Shown piece after piece: positions 52,328 through 61,742 of a stretch of DNA of 64,000 nucleotides. The translations under genes and the position numbers were made by a program. This DNA comes from Pseudomonas batumici (GTDB lineage Bacteria; Pseudomonadota; Gammaproteobacteria; Pseudomonadales; Pseudomonadaceae), in assembly GCF_000820515.1 (NCBI RefSeq), contig NZ_JXDG01000056.1, positions 62,001 to 126,000 of the forward strand. The letters are read 5' to 3'. Position 1 is the first letter of the stretch; every line of letters begins with the position of its first letter. Under the pieces are notes generated by a model, which was not told the DNA's origin, ran no database searches, and saw nothing but the letters and a program-made list of their open reading frames with translations.

Positions 52328-52729
52328 ATGGCCGGCGAAACTTCCCTGAGCGTGCTGCTACGCAGCATGAGCCCCGAGCTCAACGAGGGCGACTACGTCT
52401 TCTGCTCCCTGACCGACGCGAACCTGCTCAAGGGCCGCGAGCCCATCGGCAGCTTTCGCGAACGCGAAGGCCTGACCGTGATCCTGCGGCGCGAAGACGC
52501 CCAGGCCCTGGGCCTGCCGTTCGACTACCTGGCGGCCTGGATCACCCTCAACGTGCACTCGGCCCTGGAAGCAGTCGGCCTGACCGCCGCCTTCGCCGGC
52601 GCCCTGGGCAAGGCCGGCATCAGCTGCAATGTGATCGCTGGCTATTACCACGACCACCTGTTCGTCGGTCGCGACGACGCCGGGCGCGCCATGCACGTCC
52701 TGCGGCAACTGGCCGAACACGGGGAGTAA
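52328..52729 (+). CDS. ACT domain protein (DUF2241-like)
   Basis: A 133-residue protein of two ACT-like halves. The first opens LSVLLRSMSPELNEGDYVFCSL, the second ITLNVHSALEAVGLTAAFAGALGKAGISCNVIAGYYHDHLFV. This pattern binds amino acids. It precedes argO by 5 nt, so it may sense or tune export. A GAGGA ribosome-binding site is present. Confidence 0.82.
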   Translation: MAGETSLSVLLRSMSPELNEGDYVFCSLTDANLLKGREPIGSFREREGLTVILRREDAQALGLPFDYLAAWITLNVHSALEAVGLTAAFAGALGKAGISCNVIAGYYHDHLFVGRDDAGRAMHVLRQLAEHGE

Positions 52730-52734
52730 CCGGC

Positions 52735-53337
52735 ATGTGGCAGAGCTATATGAACGGAATGCTGGTGGCCGCCGGATTGATCATGGCGATCGGCACCCAG
52801 AACGCCTTTGTCCTGGCCCAGAGCCTGCGCCGCGAACATCACCTGCCGGTGGCGGCCCTGTGCGTGCTGTGCGATGCAATCCTGGTAGCGGCGGGGGTTT
52901 TCGGCCTGGCCACCGTCCTGGCGCACAACCCGACGTTGCTGGCACTCGCCCGCTGGGGCGGCGCGGCCTTTCTGCTCTGGTATGGCAGCCTGGCGCTGCG
53001 CCGGGCCTGCTCGCGCCAGAGCCTGCAGCAAGGCGACGGCCAGACGGTGCGTTCCCTGCGCGCCGTGCTGCTCAGTGCCCTGGCGGTGACCCTGCTCAAC
53101 CCCCACGTGTACCTCGACACCGTGCTGCTGATCGGCTCCCTCGGTGCCCAGCAGGCCGAGCCCGGCGCCTACGTGATGGGCGCGGCCAGCGCGTCCTTGC
53201 TCTGGTTCTTCAGCCTCGCCCTGGGCGCGGCGTGGCTGGCCCCCTGGCTGGCGCGCCCGGGCACCTGGCGCCTGCTCGACCTGCTGGTGGCGGTCATGAT
53301 GTTCAGCGTCGCCGCCCAACTGATCAGTGCCGGCTGA
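52735..53337 (+). CDS. argO: LysE/ArgO-type amino-acid exporter
   Basis: A 200-residue membrane protein with about six helices. GLIMAIGTQNAFVLAQSLRREH opens the LysE family, and LLNPHVYLDTVLLIGSLG is the second signature. It exports arginine or lysine. It lies 5 nt after the ACT gene and is divergent from argP, the usual regulator pair. Confidence 0.92.
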   Translation: MWQSYMNGMLVAAGLIMAIGTQNAFVLAQSLRREHHLPVAALCVLCDAILVAAGVFGLATVLAHNPTLLALARWGGAAFLLWYGSLALRRACSRQSLQQGDGQTVRSLRAVLLSALAVTLLNPHVYLDTVLLIGSLGAQQAEPGAYVMGAASASLLWFFSLALGAAWLAPWLARPGTWRLLDLLVAVMMFSVAAQLISAG

Positions 53338-53515
53338 CTGACTCCAAAGGCTCTGGAGCCTCTATTCCACACAGTTGTTGCGTGGTTAAGCGGCCACCCC
53401 GGTGCTATGATTCGAGACTTGCGCCGCAAAGAGTACAAACTCCCCGGCGCACGTCTGTATGGCCGCCGTGATCGGCCTTGCGCTCACCGCAACTGACCTG
53501 ATTAGGAGAATCACC

Positions 53516-54112
53516 ATGGCTTTCGAATTGCCTCCGCTGCCTTATGCACATGACGCCCTGCAGCCGCACATCTCCAAGGAAACCCTGGAGTACCACCACG
53601 ACAAGCACCACAACACCTATGTCGTGAACCTGAACAACCTGGTGCCAGGCACCGAGTTCGAAGGCAAGACCCTGGAAGAAATCGTCAAGTCTTCCTCCGG
53701 CGGCATCTTCAACAACGCCGCTCAGGTCTGGAACCACACCTTCTACTGGAACTGCCTGGCGCCAAACGCCGGCGGCCAACCGACCGGCAAGCTGGCTGAA
53801 GCCATCAACGCCGCATTCGGTTCCTTCGACAAGTTCAAGGAAGAGTTCACCAAGACTTCCGTCGGCACCTTCGGTTCCGGCTGGGGCTGGCTGGTGAAGA
53901 AAGCCGACGGTTCCCTGGCCCTGGCCAGCACCATCGGCGCCGGCAACCCGCTGACCAGCGGCGACACCCCGCTGCTGACCTGCGACGTCTGGGAACACGC
54001 CTACTACATCGACTACCGCAACCTGCGTCCGAAGTATGTCGAGGCGTTCTGGAACCTGGTGAACTGGAAATTCGTCGCCGAGCAGTTCGAAGGCAAAACC
54101 TTCACCGCTTGA
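53516..54112 (+). CDS. sodB: Iron superoxide dismutase SodB
   Basis: A 198-residue Fe-SOD. The metal ligands lie in LEYHHDKHHNTY, NHTFYWN and DVWEHAYYIDY, and FGSGWGWLV fits the iron type. It disproportionates superoxide in the cytoplasm. TTAGGAGA precedes the start, a strong terminator follows, and bifA is next, as in P. aeruginosa. Confidence 0.97.
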   Translation: MAFELPPLPYAHDALQPHISKETLEYHHDKHHNTYVVNLNNLVPGTEFEGKTLEEIVKSSSGGIFNNAAQVWNHTFYWNCLAPNAGGQPTGKLAEAINAAFGSFDKFKEEFTKTSVGTFGSGWGWLVKKADGSLALASTIGAGNPLTSGDTPLLTCDVWEHAYYIDYRNLRPKYVEAFWNLVNWKFVAEQFEGKTFTA

Positions 54113-54129
54113 GATTGAATCCGTTTCAC

Positions 54130-54158
54130 AAAAAAACCCGGCATTGCCGGGTTTTTTT
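54130..54158 (+). terminator. Intrinsic terminator of sodB
   Basis: CCCGGC-ATT-GCCGGG with an A-run before and seven T after. Confidence 0.95.
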
Positions 54159-54399
54159 ATGCCTCCCGCGCTGGCAGGAACTAACCTGAATAATCCGGGA
54201 AAATGCGCCGCCGCACCCTCAAGTAGAAGGCCTTGGCGACCGACACAGTATCAATGGCCAGGAACGGCCTGGGCATAGTCTATTCGGCCAAGCATGAGCA
54301 GCGGTTCTCGTCGCTCGCATTGTCCCTTTGACTGACCGGGCCGGATTGCCAATACTCATGGCAACTTGATGCCATCCGCACGGAACAAGGAATAGCCCT

Positions 54400-56451
54400 T
54401 TGAAGCTGGAATTCAAGAACAGCTTGTCGGTGAAGTTGCTCCGGGTCGTGCTGCTGTCGGCGCTGATCGTCGGCGTTGTACTGAGCTGTGCGCAGATTGT
54501 CTTTGATGCCTACAAGACTCGACAGGCGGTGGCCAGCGATGCCCAGCGCATTCTCGACATGTTCCGCGACCCCTCGACCCAGGCCGTCTACAGCCTCGAC
54601 CGGGAGATGGGCATGCAAGTCATCGAGGGCCTGTTCCAGGACGACGCCGTGCGCCTGGCCTCCATCGGCCATCCCAACGAACCCATGCTCGCGGAAAAAT
54701 CCCGCGATCTGCAAAAATCCGCCAGCCGTTGGCTGACCGATCCGATCCTCGGCCAGGAAAGCACCTTCAGCACGCAACTGGTCGGGCGCGGCCCCTACAG
54801 CGAGTATTACGGTGACCTGAGCATCACCCTCGACACCGCCACCTACGGCCAGGGCTTCCTGATCAACTCGGTGATCATCTTCATCTCCGGCGTGCTGCGG
54901 GCGCTGTTCCTGGGCATGGTGCTGTATCTGGTCTATCACTGGCTGCTGACCAAACCGCTGTCGCGGATCATCGAGCACCTGAGCAACGTCAACCCGGATC
55001 GCCCCAGCGAACACCAGTTGCCCCAGCTCAAGGGCCATGAAACGAACGAACTGGGCATCTGGGTCAACACCGCCAACCAGTTGCTGGCGTCCATCGAGCG
55101 TAATACCCACCTGCGTCACGAAGCAGAAAACAGCCTGCTGCGCATGGCCCAGTACGACTTCCTCACCGGCCTGCCCAATCGCCAGCAGTTGCAGCAGCAA
55201 CTGGACAAGATCCTGGTCGACGCCGGTCGCCTGCAACGCCGGGTGGCGGTACTCTGCGTCGGCCTGGATGACTTCAAGGGCATCAACGAACAGTTCACCT
55301 ACCAGGTCGGCGACCAATTGCTGCTGGCCCTGGCCGACCGCCTGCGCGCCCACAGCGGACGTCTCGGTGCCCTGGCCCGCCTGGGCGGCGATCAGTTCGC
55401 CCTGGTCCAGGCCGATATCGAACAACCCTATGAGGCGGCCGAGCTGGCACAGAGCGTCCTCGACGACCTGGAAGCGGCGTTTGCCCTCGATCACCAGGAG
55501 ATCCGCCTGCGCGCCACCATCGGCATTACCCTGTTCCCGGAAGACGGCGACAGCACCGAAAAGCTGCTGCAGAAAGCCGAACAGACCATGACCCTGGCCA
55601 AGACCCGTTCGCGCAACCGCTACCAGTTCTATATCGCCAGCGTCGACAGTGAAATGCGCCGTCGTCGCGAACTGGAAAAAGACCTGCGCGAGGCCCTCAA
55701 CCGCAATCAGTTCTACCTGGTCTACCAGCCGCAGATCAGCTACCGCGACCATCGGGTGGTGGGCGTCGAGGCGCTGATCCGCTGGCAGCACCCGGAACAC
55801 GGCCTGGTGCCGCCGGACCTGTTCATTCCCCTGGCCGAGCAGAACGGCACCATCATCGCCATCGGCGAGTGGGTGCTGGACCACGCCTGCCGCCAGTTGC
55901 GCGAATGGCACGACCAGGGCTTCAGCGACCTGCGCATGGCGGTCAACCTGTCCACGGTGCAACTGCACCACGCCGAGCTGCCGCGGGTGGTCAACAACCT
56001 TCTGCAGATGTACCGCCTGCCGCCGCGCAGCCTGGAGCTGGAAGTCACCGAGACCGGCCTGATGGAAGACATCAGCACCGCCGCCCAGCACTTGTTGAGC
56101 CTGCGCCGCTCTGGAGCGCTGATCGCCATCGACGACTTCGGCACCGGCTACTCGTCGCTGAGCTATCTCAAGAGCCTGCCGCTGGACAAGATCAAGATCG
56201 ACAAGAGCTTCGTCCAGGACCTGCTCGACGACGACGACGATGCGACCATCGTGCGGGCGATCATCCAGCTGGGCAAGAGCCTGGGCATGCAGGTGATCGC
56301 CGAAGGCGTGGAAACCCTCGAGCAGGAGGCCTACATCATTTCCGAAGGCTGCCACGAAGGCCAGGGCTACCACTACAGCAAACCGTTGTCGGCCCGGGAG
56401 TTGGGGATGTATCTCAAGCAGGCACAGCGCAGCAATGCAGCGATCTTGTAA
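54400..56451 (+). CDS. bifA: Cyclic-di-GMP phosphodiesterase BifA
   Basis: A 683-residue membrane protein from a TTG start with AAGGA upstream. Membrane helices lie near residues 13-33 and 154-180 around a periplasmic part. The GGDEF domain (about 245-405) carries the degenerate GGDQF at 329-333, so it should not make c-di-GMP. The EAL domain (about 425-670) has EAL at 457-459 and DDFGTGYSSLSYLKSLPLDKIKIDKSF. BifA lowers c-di-GMP and favours motility over biofilm. The identity is supported by its place directly after sodB. Confidence 0.92.
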   Translation: MKLEFKNSLSVKLLRVVLLSALIVGVVLSCAQIVFDAYKTRQAVASDAQRILDMFRDPSTQAVYSLDREMGMQVIEGLFQDDAVRLASIGHPNEPMLAEKSRDLQKSASRWLTDPILGQESTFSTQLVGRGPYSEYYGDLSITLDTATYGQGFLINSVIIFISGVLRALFLGMVLYLVYHWLLTKPLSRIIEHLSNVNPDRPSEHQLPQLKGHETNELGIWVNTANQLLASIERNTHLRHEAENSLLRMAQYDFLTGLPNRQQLQQQLDKILVDAGRLQRRVAVLCVGLDDFKGINEQFTYQVGDQLLLALADRLRAHSGRLGALARLGGDQFALVQADIEQPYEAAELAQSVLDDLEAAFALDHQEIRLRATIGITLFPEDGDSTEKLLQKAEQTMTLAKTRSRNRYQFYIASVDSEMRRRRELEKDLREALNRNQFYLVYQPQISYRDHRVVGVEALIRWQHPEHGLVPPDLFIPLAEQNGTIIAIGEWVLDHACRQLREWHDQGFSDLRMAVNLSTVQLHHAELPRVVNNLLQMYRLPPRSLELEVTETGLMEDISTAAQHLLSLRRSGALIAIDDFGTGYSSLSYLKSLPLDKIKIDKSFVQDLLDDDDDATIVRAIIQLGKSLGMQVIAEGVETLEQEAYIISEGCHEGQGYHYSKPLSARELGMYLKQAQRSNAAIL

Positions 56452-56544
56452 GGCCCGGCGCCAACAAGCTCGCCCCTATAGGATCCGGTGGGATCAACCC
56501 TTGTTTTAATACCAAATATTTCAGGCGCTAAGCTCTTTACACCG

Positions 56545-56563
56545 AATGCAAATCCTTCGCATT
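56545..56563. promoter_or_regulatory. Fur-like box upstream of the imelysin cluster
   Basis: AATGC-N9-GCATT, arms and spacing identical to the box before hxuA (15000-15018). It lies 61 nt before the first gene. The inner bases differ. Confidence 0.55.
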
Positions 56564-56623
56564 ATGTGCCGGTTTTGTGGGGCCCCGTGCCCCCATCCCC
56601 TCTCTCGAAGCAGGATGTTCGTC

Positions 56624-57961
56624 ATGATTCGCAAGCCTCTGGCCACCGCCAGTCTGTTGGCTATCGCCATCGCCCTCGCCGGTTGTGGCGACAAGGACAA
56701 GGAAAAATCCGTAGCGGCCGCCCAGGCCCCTGCCGCGGCCCAGGCGTCCGCCGGCGATGCCACGGCGAAAATCGATGAAGCCGCCGCCAAGGCCGTGGTC
56801 GCCCACTACACCGAGATCGTCTTTGCCGTGTTCAGCGACGCCGAATCCACCGCGAAGAACCTGCAGGCCGCGGTCGACGCCTTCCTCGCCAAGCCGAACG
56901 AAGAGACCCTCAAGGCCGCCCGCGTAGCCTGGATCGCCGCGCGCGTGCCGTACCTGCAAAGCGAAGTCTTCCGCTTCGGCAATACCATCATCGACGACTG
57001 GGAAGGTCAGGTGAACGCCTGGCCGCTGGATGAAGGCCTGATCGACTACGTCGACGCTTCCTACGAGCACGCCCTGGGCAACCCGGCCGCGACCGCCAAT
57101 ATCATCGCCAACCCGCAGATCCAGGTCGGCGAAGACAAGGTCGATGTCAGCGAGATCACCCCGGAAAAACTCGCCAGCCTGAACGAGCTGGGCGGTTCCG
57201 AAGCCAACGTCGCCACCGGCTACCACGCCATCGAATTCCTGCTCTGGGGCCAGGACCTGAACGGCAGCGGCCCTGGCGCCGGCAACCGTCCCGCCTCGGA
57301 CTACCTGGAAGGTCCTGGCGCCACCGGCGGTCATAACGATCGTCGGCGTGCCTACCTCAAGGCCGTGACCCAACTGCTGGTCAACGACCTGGAGGAAATG
57401 GTCGGCAACTGGAAACCGGATGTGGCCGATAACTATCGCGCCAGCCTGGAAGCCGAACCGGCTGAAAGTGGCCTGCGCAAAATGCTCTTCGGCATGGGCA
57501 GCCTGTCCCTCGGCGAACTGGCCGGCGAGCGGATGAAGGTTTCGCTGGAGGCCAACTCGCCGGAAGACGAGCAGGACTGCTTCAGCGACAACACCCACAA
57601 CTCGCACTTCTACGATGCCAAGGGTATTCGCAACGTCTACCTGGGCGAATACACCCGTGTCGACGGTACCCGGATGACCGGCCCGAGCCTGTCTTCCCTG
57701 GTGGCCAAGGTTGACCCGGCGACCGACGCGGCGCTGAAGAACGACTTGCAAGCCACCGAAGCCAAGATCCAGATCATGGTCGACCATGCCAACAAGGGCG
57801 AGCATTACGACCAGTTGATCGCGGCCGGCAACGAAACCGGCAACAAGATCGTGCGTGACGCCATCTCGGCGCTGGTCAAGCAGACCGGCTCCATCGAGCA
57901 GTCGGCGGCCAAGCTGGGCATCAGCGACCTGAACCCGGATAACGCCGATCACGACTTCTGA
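56624..57961 (+). CDS. icmP: Imelysin-family lipoprotein (IcmP-like)
   Basis: A 445-residue lipoprotein with lipobox Cys near residue 22 (LAIAIALAGCGDKD). The imelysin core and the HxxE motif in GYHAIEFLLWGQDL are present. P. aeruginosa IcmP was described as an insulin-cleaving metalloproteinase, but the family is better linked to iron acquisition. It heads a cluster with a di-heme protein, a second imelysin and a DUF1513 gene. Fur-like box upstream. Confidence 0.87.
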   Translation: MIRKPLATASLLAIAIALAGCGDKDKEKSVAAAQAPAAAQASAGDATAKIDEAAAKAVVAHYTEIVFAVFSDAESTAKNLQAAVDAFLAKPNEETLKAARVAWIAARVPYLQSEVFRFGNTIIDDWEGQVNAWPLDEGLIDYVDASYEHALGNPAATANIIANPQIQVGEDKVDVSEITPEKLASLNELGGSEANVATGYHAIEFLLWGQDLNGSGPGAGNRPASDYLEGPGATGGHNDRRRAYLKAVTQLLVNDLEEMVGNWKPDVADNYRASLEAEPAESGLRKMLFGMGSLSLGELAGERMKVSLEANSPEDEQDCFSDNTHNSHFYDAKGIRNVYLGEYTRVDGTRMTGPSLSSLVAKVDPATDAALKNDLQATEAKIQIMVDHANKGEHYDQLIAAGNETGNKIVRDAISALVKQTGSIEQSAAKLGISDLNPDNADHDF

Positions 57962-57992
57962 TCGGCAACACGGTCTCCGGCCTGGCCGAGAC

Positions 57993-58042
57993 TTGTGGCG
58001 AGCGGGCTTGCCCGTTCGCCGCAAAGCCGAGCCTTGCCACAA
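57993..58042. repeat. Palindromic repeat between icmP and the di-heme gene
   Basis: TTGTGGC (57993) and GCCACAA (58036) enclose GCGAGCGGGC/GCCCGTTCGC, a dispersed Pseudomonas repeat type different from the GGAGCC REP. Confidence 0.65.
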
Positions 58043-58125
58043 ATCAGGCAAATGCTAATCCCTCCTATTCAAATGTATCCAGCCTGATACACTCTCGCCC
58101 GATCTTCCTTACGCCCAGGACACCG

Positions 58126-59547
58126 ATGCCCTCGTTGCCCCTTCGCCTGTCGACGCTGCTCCTGGCCCTTGGCCTGAGCGCCTGCGACGACGCTCCGCGC
58201 TTTACCAAGCCAGAACCCGGCGAAGCTCGATCCGGCGGCACCGCCACGGTGGGCAAAAGCGATCGCAGCGCTTTCTCGCAACCCTCGGCCAACCTCTCGC
58301 CAGAGCGGCGCCTGGACTTCAGTGTCGGCAACAATTTCTTCCGCAGTCCCTGGGTGATCGCCCCCGCCAGCACCACCGCCCGCGACGGCCTCGGCCCGCT
58401 GTTCAATGCCAGCGCCTGCCAGAGCTGCCATATCAGGGACGGTCGCGGCCATCCGCCGGCACCGGGCGCGGATAACGCGGTATCGATGCTGGTACGCCTG
58501 TCGATTCCCAATAGCCCGATCTACGCCAACCTGATCGAACGCCAGGGCGTGGTGCCGGAACCGGTCTACGGCGGACAGTTGCAGGACATGGCCATCCCCG
58601 GCGTCGCCCCGGAGGGCAAGGTGCGGGTCGACTACGAAGCCGTGCCGGTGCGTTTCAAGGACGGCACGCAAGTCGAACTGCGCCGGCCGACGCTGCGCAT
58701 CACCCACCTGGGCTATGGCCCGATGCACCCGCAAACGCTGTTTTCCGCGCGCATCGCTCCGCCGATGATCGGCCTCGGCCTGCTCGAAGCGATTCCCGAG
58801 GAAGCTATCCTGGCCAACGCCCGGCAGCAGCAACGACTAGGGGTCAACGGACGCCCCAACCGGGTCTGGGACGACGCCCAACGCAAGACCGTGCTCGGCC
58901 GCTTTGGCTGGAAGGCCGGGCAACCGAATATCAATCAACAGAACGTCCATGCGTTTTCCAGCGACATGGGCCTGACCACCCGCCTGCGCCCCTTCGACGA
59001 CTGCACCCCGACCCAGACCGATTGCCTGCAAGCCCCCCATGGCGGCGGCCCGGACGGCGAGCCGGAAGTCAGCGACAACATCCTGCGCCTGGTGACTTTC
59101 TACGCCCGCAACCTCGCGGTACCGGCGCGGCGAGAAGTCGGCGCGGCGCAAGTACTGGCCGGCAAGAACCTGTTCTACCAGGCCGGCTGCCAGGCTTGCC
59201 ATACCCCGCAATTCACCACCTCGGCCACGGCCAGCGAGCCCGAACTGGCCAACCAGGTGATCCGCCCCTACAGCGACCTGCTGCTGCATGACATGGGCCC
59301 CGGCCTTGCCGACCAGCGCAGCGAGTTCCAGGCCGACGGCAATGACTGGCGCACCCCGCCGCTGTGGGGCATCGGCCTGACGCAGAGCGTCAGCGGCCAC
59401 ACCCAGTTCCTGCATGACGGCCGCGCCCGCAACCTGCTCGAAGCCGTGCTCTGGCACGGTGGCGAAGCCCAGGCGGCGCAGCAGCGGGTGCTGTCTTTCA
59501 ATGCCGAACAACGTGACGCGTTGCTGGCATTCCTGAACTCGTTATAA
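58126..59547 (+). CDS. Di-heme cytochrome c lipoprotein (DUF1111, di-heme oxidoreductase family)
   Basis: A 473-residue predicted lipoprotein (LALGLSACDD). Two c-type heme sites, CQSCH (about residue 103) and CQACH (about 361), lie in a MauG/peroxidase-like fold. FYARNLAVPARR and LLLHDMGPGLAD are family stretches. It likely acts in the periplasm or outer membrane in a redox step of the iron-related cluster. Enzymatic role unknown. Confidence 0.85.
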   Translation: MPSLPLRLSTLLLALGLSACDDAPRFTKPEPGEARSGGTATVGKSDRSAFSQPSANLSPERRLDFSVGNNFFRSPWVIAPASTTARDGLGPLFNASACQSCHIRDGRGHPPAPGADNAVSMLVRLSIPNSPIYANLIERQGVVPEPVYGGQLQDMAIPGVAPEGKVRVDYEAVPVRFKDGTQVELRRPTLRITHLGYGPMHPQTLFSARIAPPMIGLGLLEAIPEEAILANARQQQRLGVNGRPNRVWDDAQRKTVLGRFGWKAGQPNINQQNVHAFSSDMGLTTRLRPFDDCTPTQTDCLQAPHGGGPDGEPEVSDNILRLVTFYARNLAVPARREVGAAQVLAGKNLFYQAGCQACHTPQFTTSATASEPELANQVIRPYSDLLLHDMGPGLADQRSEFQADGNDWRTPPLWGIGLTQSVSGHTQFLHDGRARNLLEAVLWHGGEAQAAQQRVLSFNAEQRDALLAFLNSL

Positions 59548-59573
59548 AACTTCTCTAAATAAAGGACGTGGAC

Positions 59574-60638
59574 ATGTTCCGCCCCAAACTGTTGTTCACC
59601 AGCCTGGCGGCGCTCGCCCTCGGGGCCTGCTCGCCCCAGGACCCGCAGGCGGTGACCTCCGCAGCCATCGCCAAGCAGGTGATCCTGCCGACCTACAGCC
59701 GCTGGGTCGAGGCCGACCGCCAGTTGGCGATCAGCGCCCTGGCCTTCTGCGAAGGCAAGGCCAGCCTTTCAACCGCCCGCGCCGACTTCCTCCACGCCCA
59801 GAAAGCCTGGGCCGAACTGCAACCGCTGCTGATCGGACCGTTGGCCGAAGGCAATCGCTCCTGGCAGGTGCAGTTCTGGCCGGACAAGAAAAACCTGGTG
59901 GGTCGTCAGGTCGAGCAACTGGTCAGCGCCCAGCCGCAGATCGATGCCGACGCGCTGGCCAAGTCCAGCGTCGTGGTGCAGGGGCTCTCGGCCTACGAAT
60001 ACATCCTCTACGACAGCAGGATCGACCTGGCCGACAGCGCGCAGAAAGCCCGCTATTGCCCGCTGTTGAGCGCCATCGGCAAGCGCCAGCAAATGCTGGC
60101 CGAAGAGATCCTGTCACGCTGGGAAACCAACGACGGTATGCTTGCGCAGATGAGCAAGTTCCCCAACCCGCGCTACGCCGACTCCCACGAAGCCATTGCC
60201 GATCTGCTGCGGGTCCAGGTCACCGCCCTCGACACCCTGAAGAAAAAGCTCGGCACGCCCATGGGCCGTCAGGCCAAGGGCATCGCGCAACCCTTCCAGG
60301 CCGACGCCTGGCGCAGCCAGTCGTCGCTGCAAGGCATGCGCGCCAGCCTGGCCGCCGCCCGGACCGTCTGGGTCGGCGTCGACAACCAGGGCCTGCGCAA
60401 CCTGCTGCCGGCGCAGCAGAAGCCGCTGGCCGAGAAGATCGACGCCGCCTACGCAGCGTCCCTGAAGCTGTTCGACAGCACCCAGCGTTCGCTGACCGAA
60501 CTGCTCGGCGACGATGCCGGACGCCAGCAGCTCGACGACCTCTACGACAGCCTCAACGTTGTTCACCGCCTGCACGAAAGCGAACTGGCCAAGGCGCTGG
60601 GTATCCAACTGGGCTTCAATGCCAACGACGGTGACTGA
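59574..60638 (+). CDS. Second imelysin-family lipoprotein
   Basis: A 354-residue lipoprotein with lipobox Cys in LAALALGACSPQD. It keeps imelysin helices (PTYSRWVEADRQLAISALAFCEG and VVQGLSAYEYILYD) but the usual HxxE is replaced by SAYEYILY. AAAGGA precedes the ATG; an upstream GTG (59568) is possible. Third gene of the cluster, touching the next by one base. Confidence 0.82.
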   Translation: MFRPKLLFTSLAALALGACSPQDPQAVTSAAIAKQVILPTYSRWVEADRQLAISALAFCEGKASLSTARADFLHAQKAWAELQPLLIGPLAEGNRSWQVQFWPDKKNLVGRQVEQLVSAQPQIDADALAKSSVVVQGLSAYEYILYDSRIDLADSAQKARYCPLLSAIGKRQQMLAEEILSRWETNDGMLAQMSKFPNPRYADSHEAIADLLRVQVTALDTLKKKLGTPMGRQAKGIAQPFQADAWRSQSSLQGMRASLAAARTVWVGVDNQGLRNLLPAQQKPLAEKIDAAYAASLKLFDSTQRSLTELLGDDAGRQQLDDLYDSLNVVHRLHESELAKALGIQLGFNANDGD

Positions 60639-61738
60639 TGATGCTCCGACGCCAGGCCCTGACCCTCGGCAGCCTGCTGCTCAGCGCATTGACGCTGGGC
60701 GGCTGGAACCTGTTCCGGCAAAAAGGCCAAAGCCCGCTGCTGCTCTCCGCCCGTGACGACGGCGACGGCAGGCACTACGCCGTGGGCTATCGCCTGGACG
60801 GCACCCAGGTCTTCGCCACCCAGGTCGGCCAGCGTTGCCACGACATCATCAACCACCCGACCCAAGCGTTGGCGCTGTTCGTTGCGCGGCGCCCCGGCAC
60901 CGCGAGCTACCTGATCGACCTGCGAGACGGCCGGCTCCTACAGACCGTCACCTCGCAACCGAACCGGCATTTCTATGGACACGCGGTGATCCACAAGAGC
61001 GGCGATTGGCTCTACGCCACCCTGAACGACACCACCGACCCGGGCCGTGGCCTGCTCGGCGTGTATCGCTTCGAAGACGAACGCCTGGTCCACAGTGGCG
61101 AAATTTCCACCCACGGCATCGGCCCGCACCAGGTGTCATGGATGCCCGACGGCGAGACCCTGATCGTTGCCAACGGAGGGATTCGCACCGAAGCCGAAAG
61201 CCGGGTGGAGATGAACCTCGACGCAATGGAACCGAGCCTGGTGCTGATGCAGCGCGACGGCACGCTGCTGAGCAAGGAAACCCTACCCCAGCAAATGAAC
61301 AGCGTGCGCCACCTGGGCGTGGCCAGCGACGGCACCATCGTCGCCGGCCAGCAGTTCATGGGCCCGTCCCACGAGTCGTCCGAGTTGCTGGCGATCAAGC
61401 GTCCCGGCCAGCCCTTCGTCGCCTTCCCGGTGGCCGAGCAGCAGTTGCAGGCCATGGCGCACTACACCGCCAGTGTCGCGGTGCACAGCGAGTTGCGACT
61501 GGTGGCCTTGACCGCGCCACGGGGCAACCGCTTCTTTATCTGGGACCTGGACAGCGGCGCCGTGCGCCTGGATGCGCCGTTACCGGACTGCGCGGGCGTC
61601 GGTGCGGTAGCGGACGGCTTCGTCGTCACCTCCGGCCAGGGCCGCTGCCGTTTCTACGATTGCCGCCAGAAGGAACTGACCGCCCAGCCGCTGGAGCTAC
61701 CGGCCGGGCTGTGGGACAACCATCTGCATCTGGCCTGA
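60638..61738 (+). CDS. DUF1513 beta-propeller-like protein
   Basis: A 366-residue protein. A Tat/Sec-like N-terminus (MMLRRQALTLGSLLLSALTLGGW) precedes repeated blades such as HDIINHPTQALALFVARRPG and HGIGPHQVSWMPDGETLIVANGGI. The family is called DUF1513, with no proven function. It overlaps the imelysin stop by one base (TGATG), so it is translationally coupled. Confidence 0.83.
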   Translation: MMLRRQALTLGSLLLSALTLGGWNLFRQKGQSPLLLSARDDGDGRHYAVGYRLDGTQVFATQVGQRCHDIINHPTQALALFVARRPGTASYLIDLRDGRLLQTVTSQPNRHFYGHAVIHKSGDWLYATLNDTTDPGRGLLGVYRFEDERLVHSGEISTHGIGPHQVSWMPDGETLIVANGGIRTEAESRVEMNLDAMEPSLVLMQRDGTLLSKETLPQQMNSVRHLGVASDGTIVAGQQFMGPSHESSELLAIKRPGQPFVAFPVAEQQLQAMAHYTASVAVHSELRLVALTAPRGNRFFIWDLDSGAVRLDAPLPDCAGVGAVADGFVVTSGQGRCRFYDCRQKELTAQPLELPAGLWDNHLHLA

Positions 61739-61742
61739 GGGG

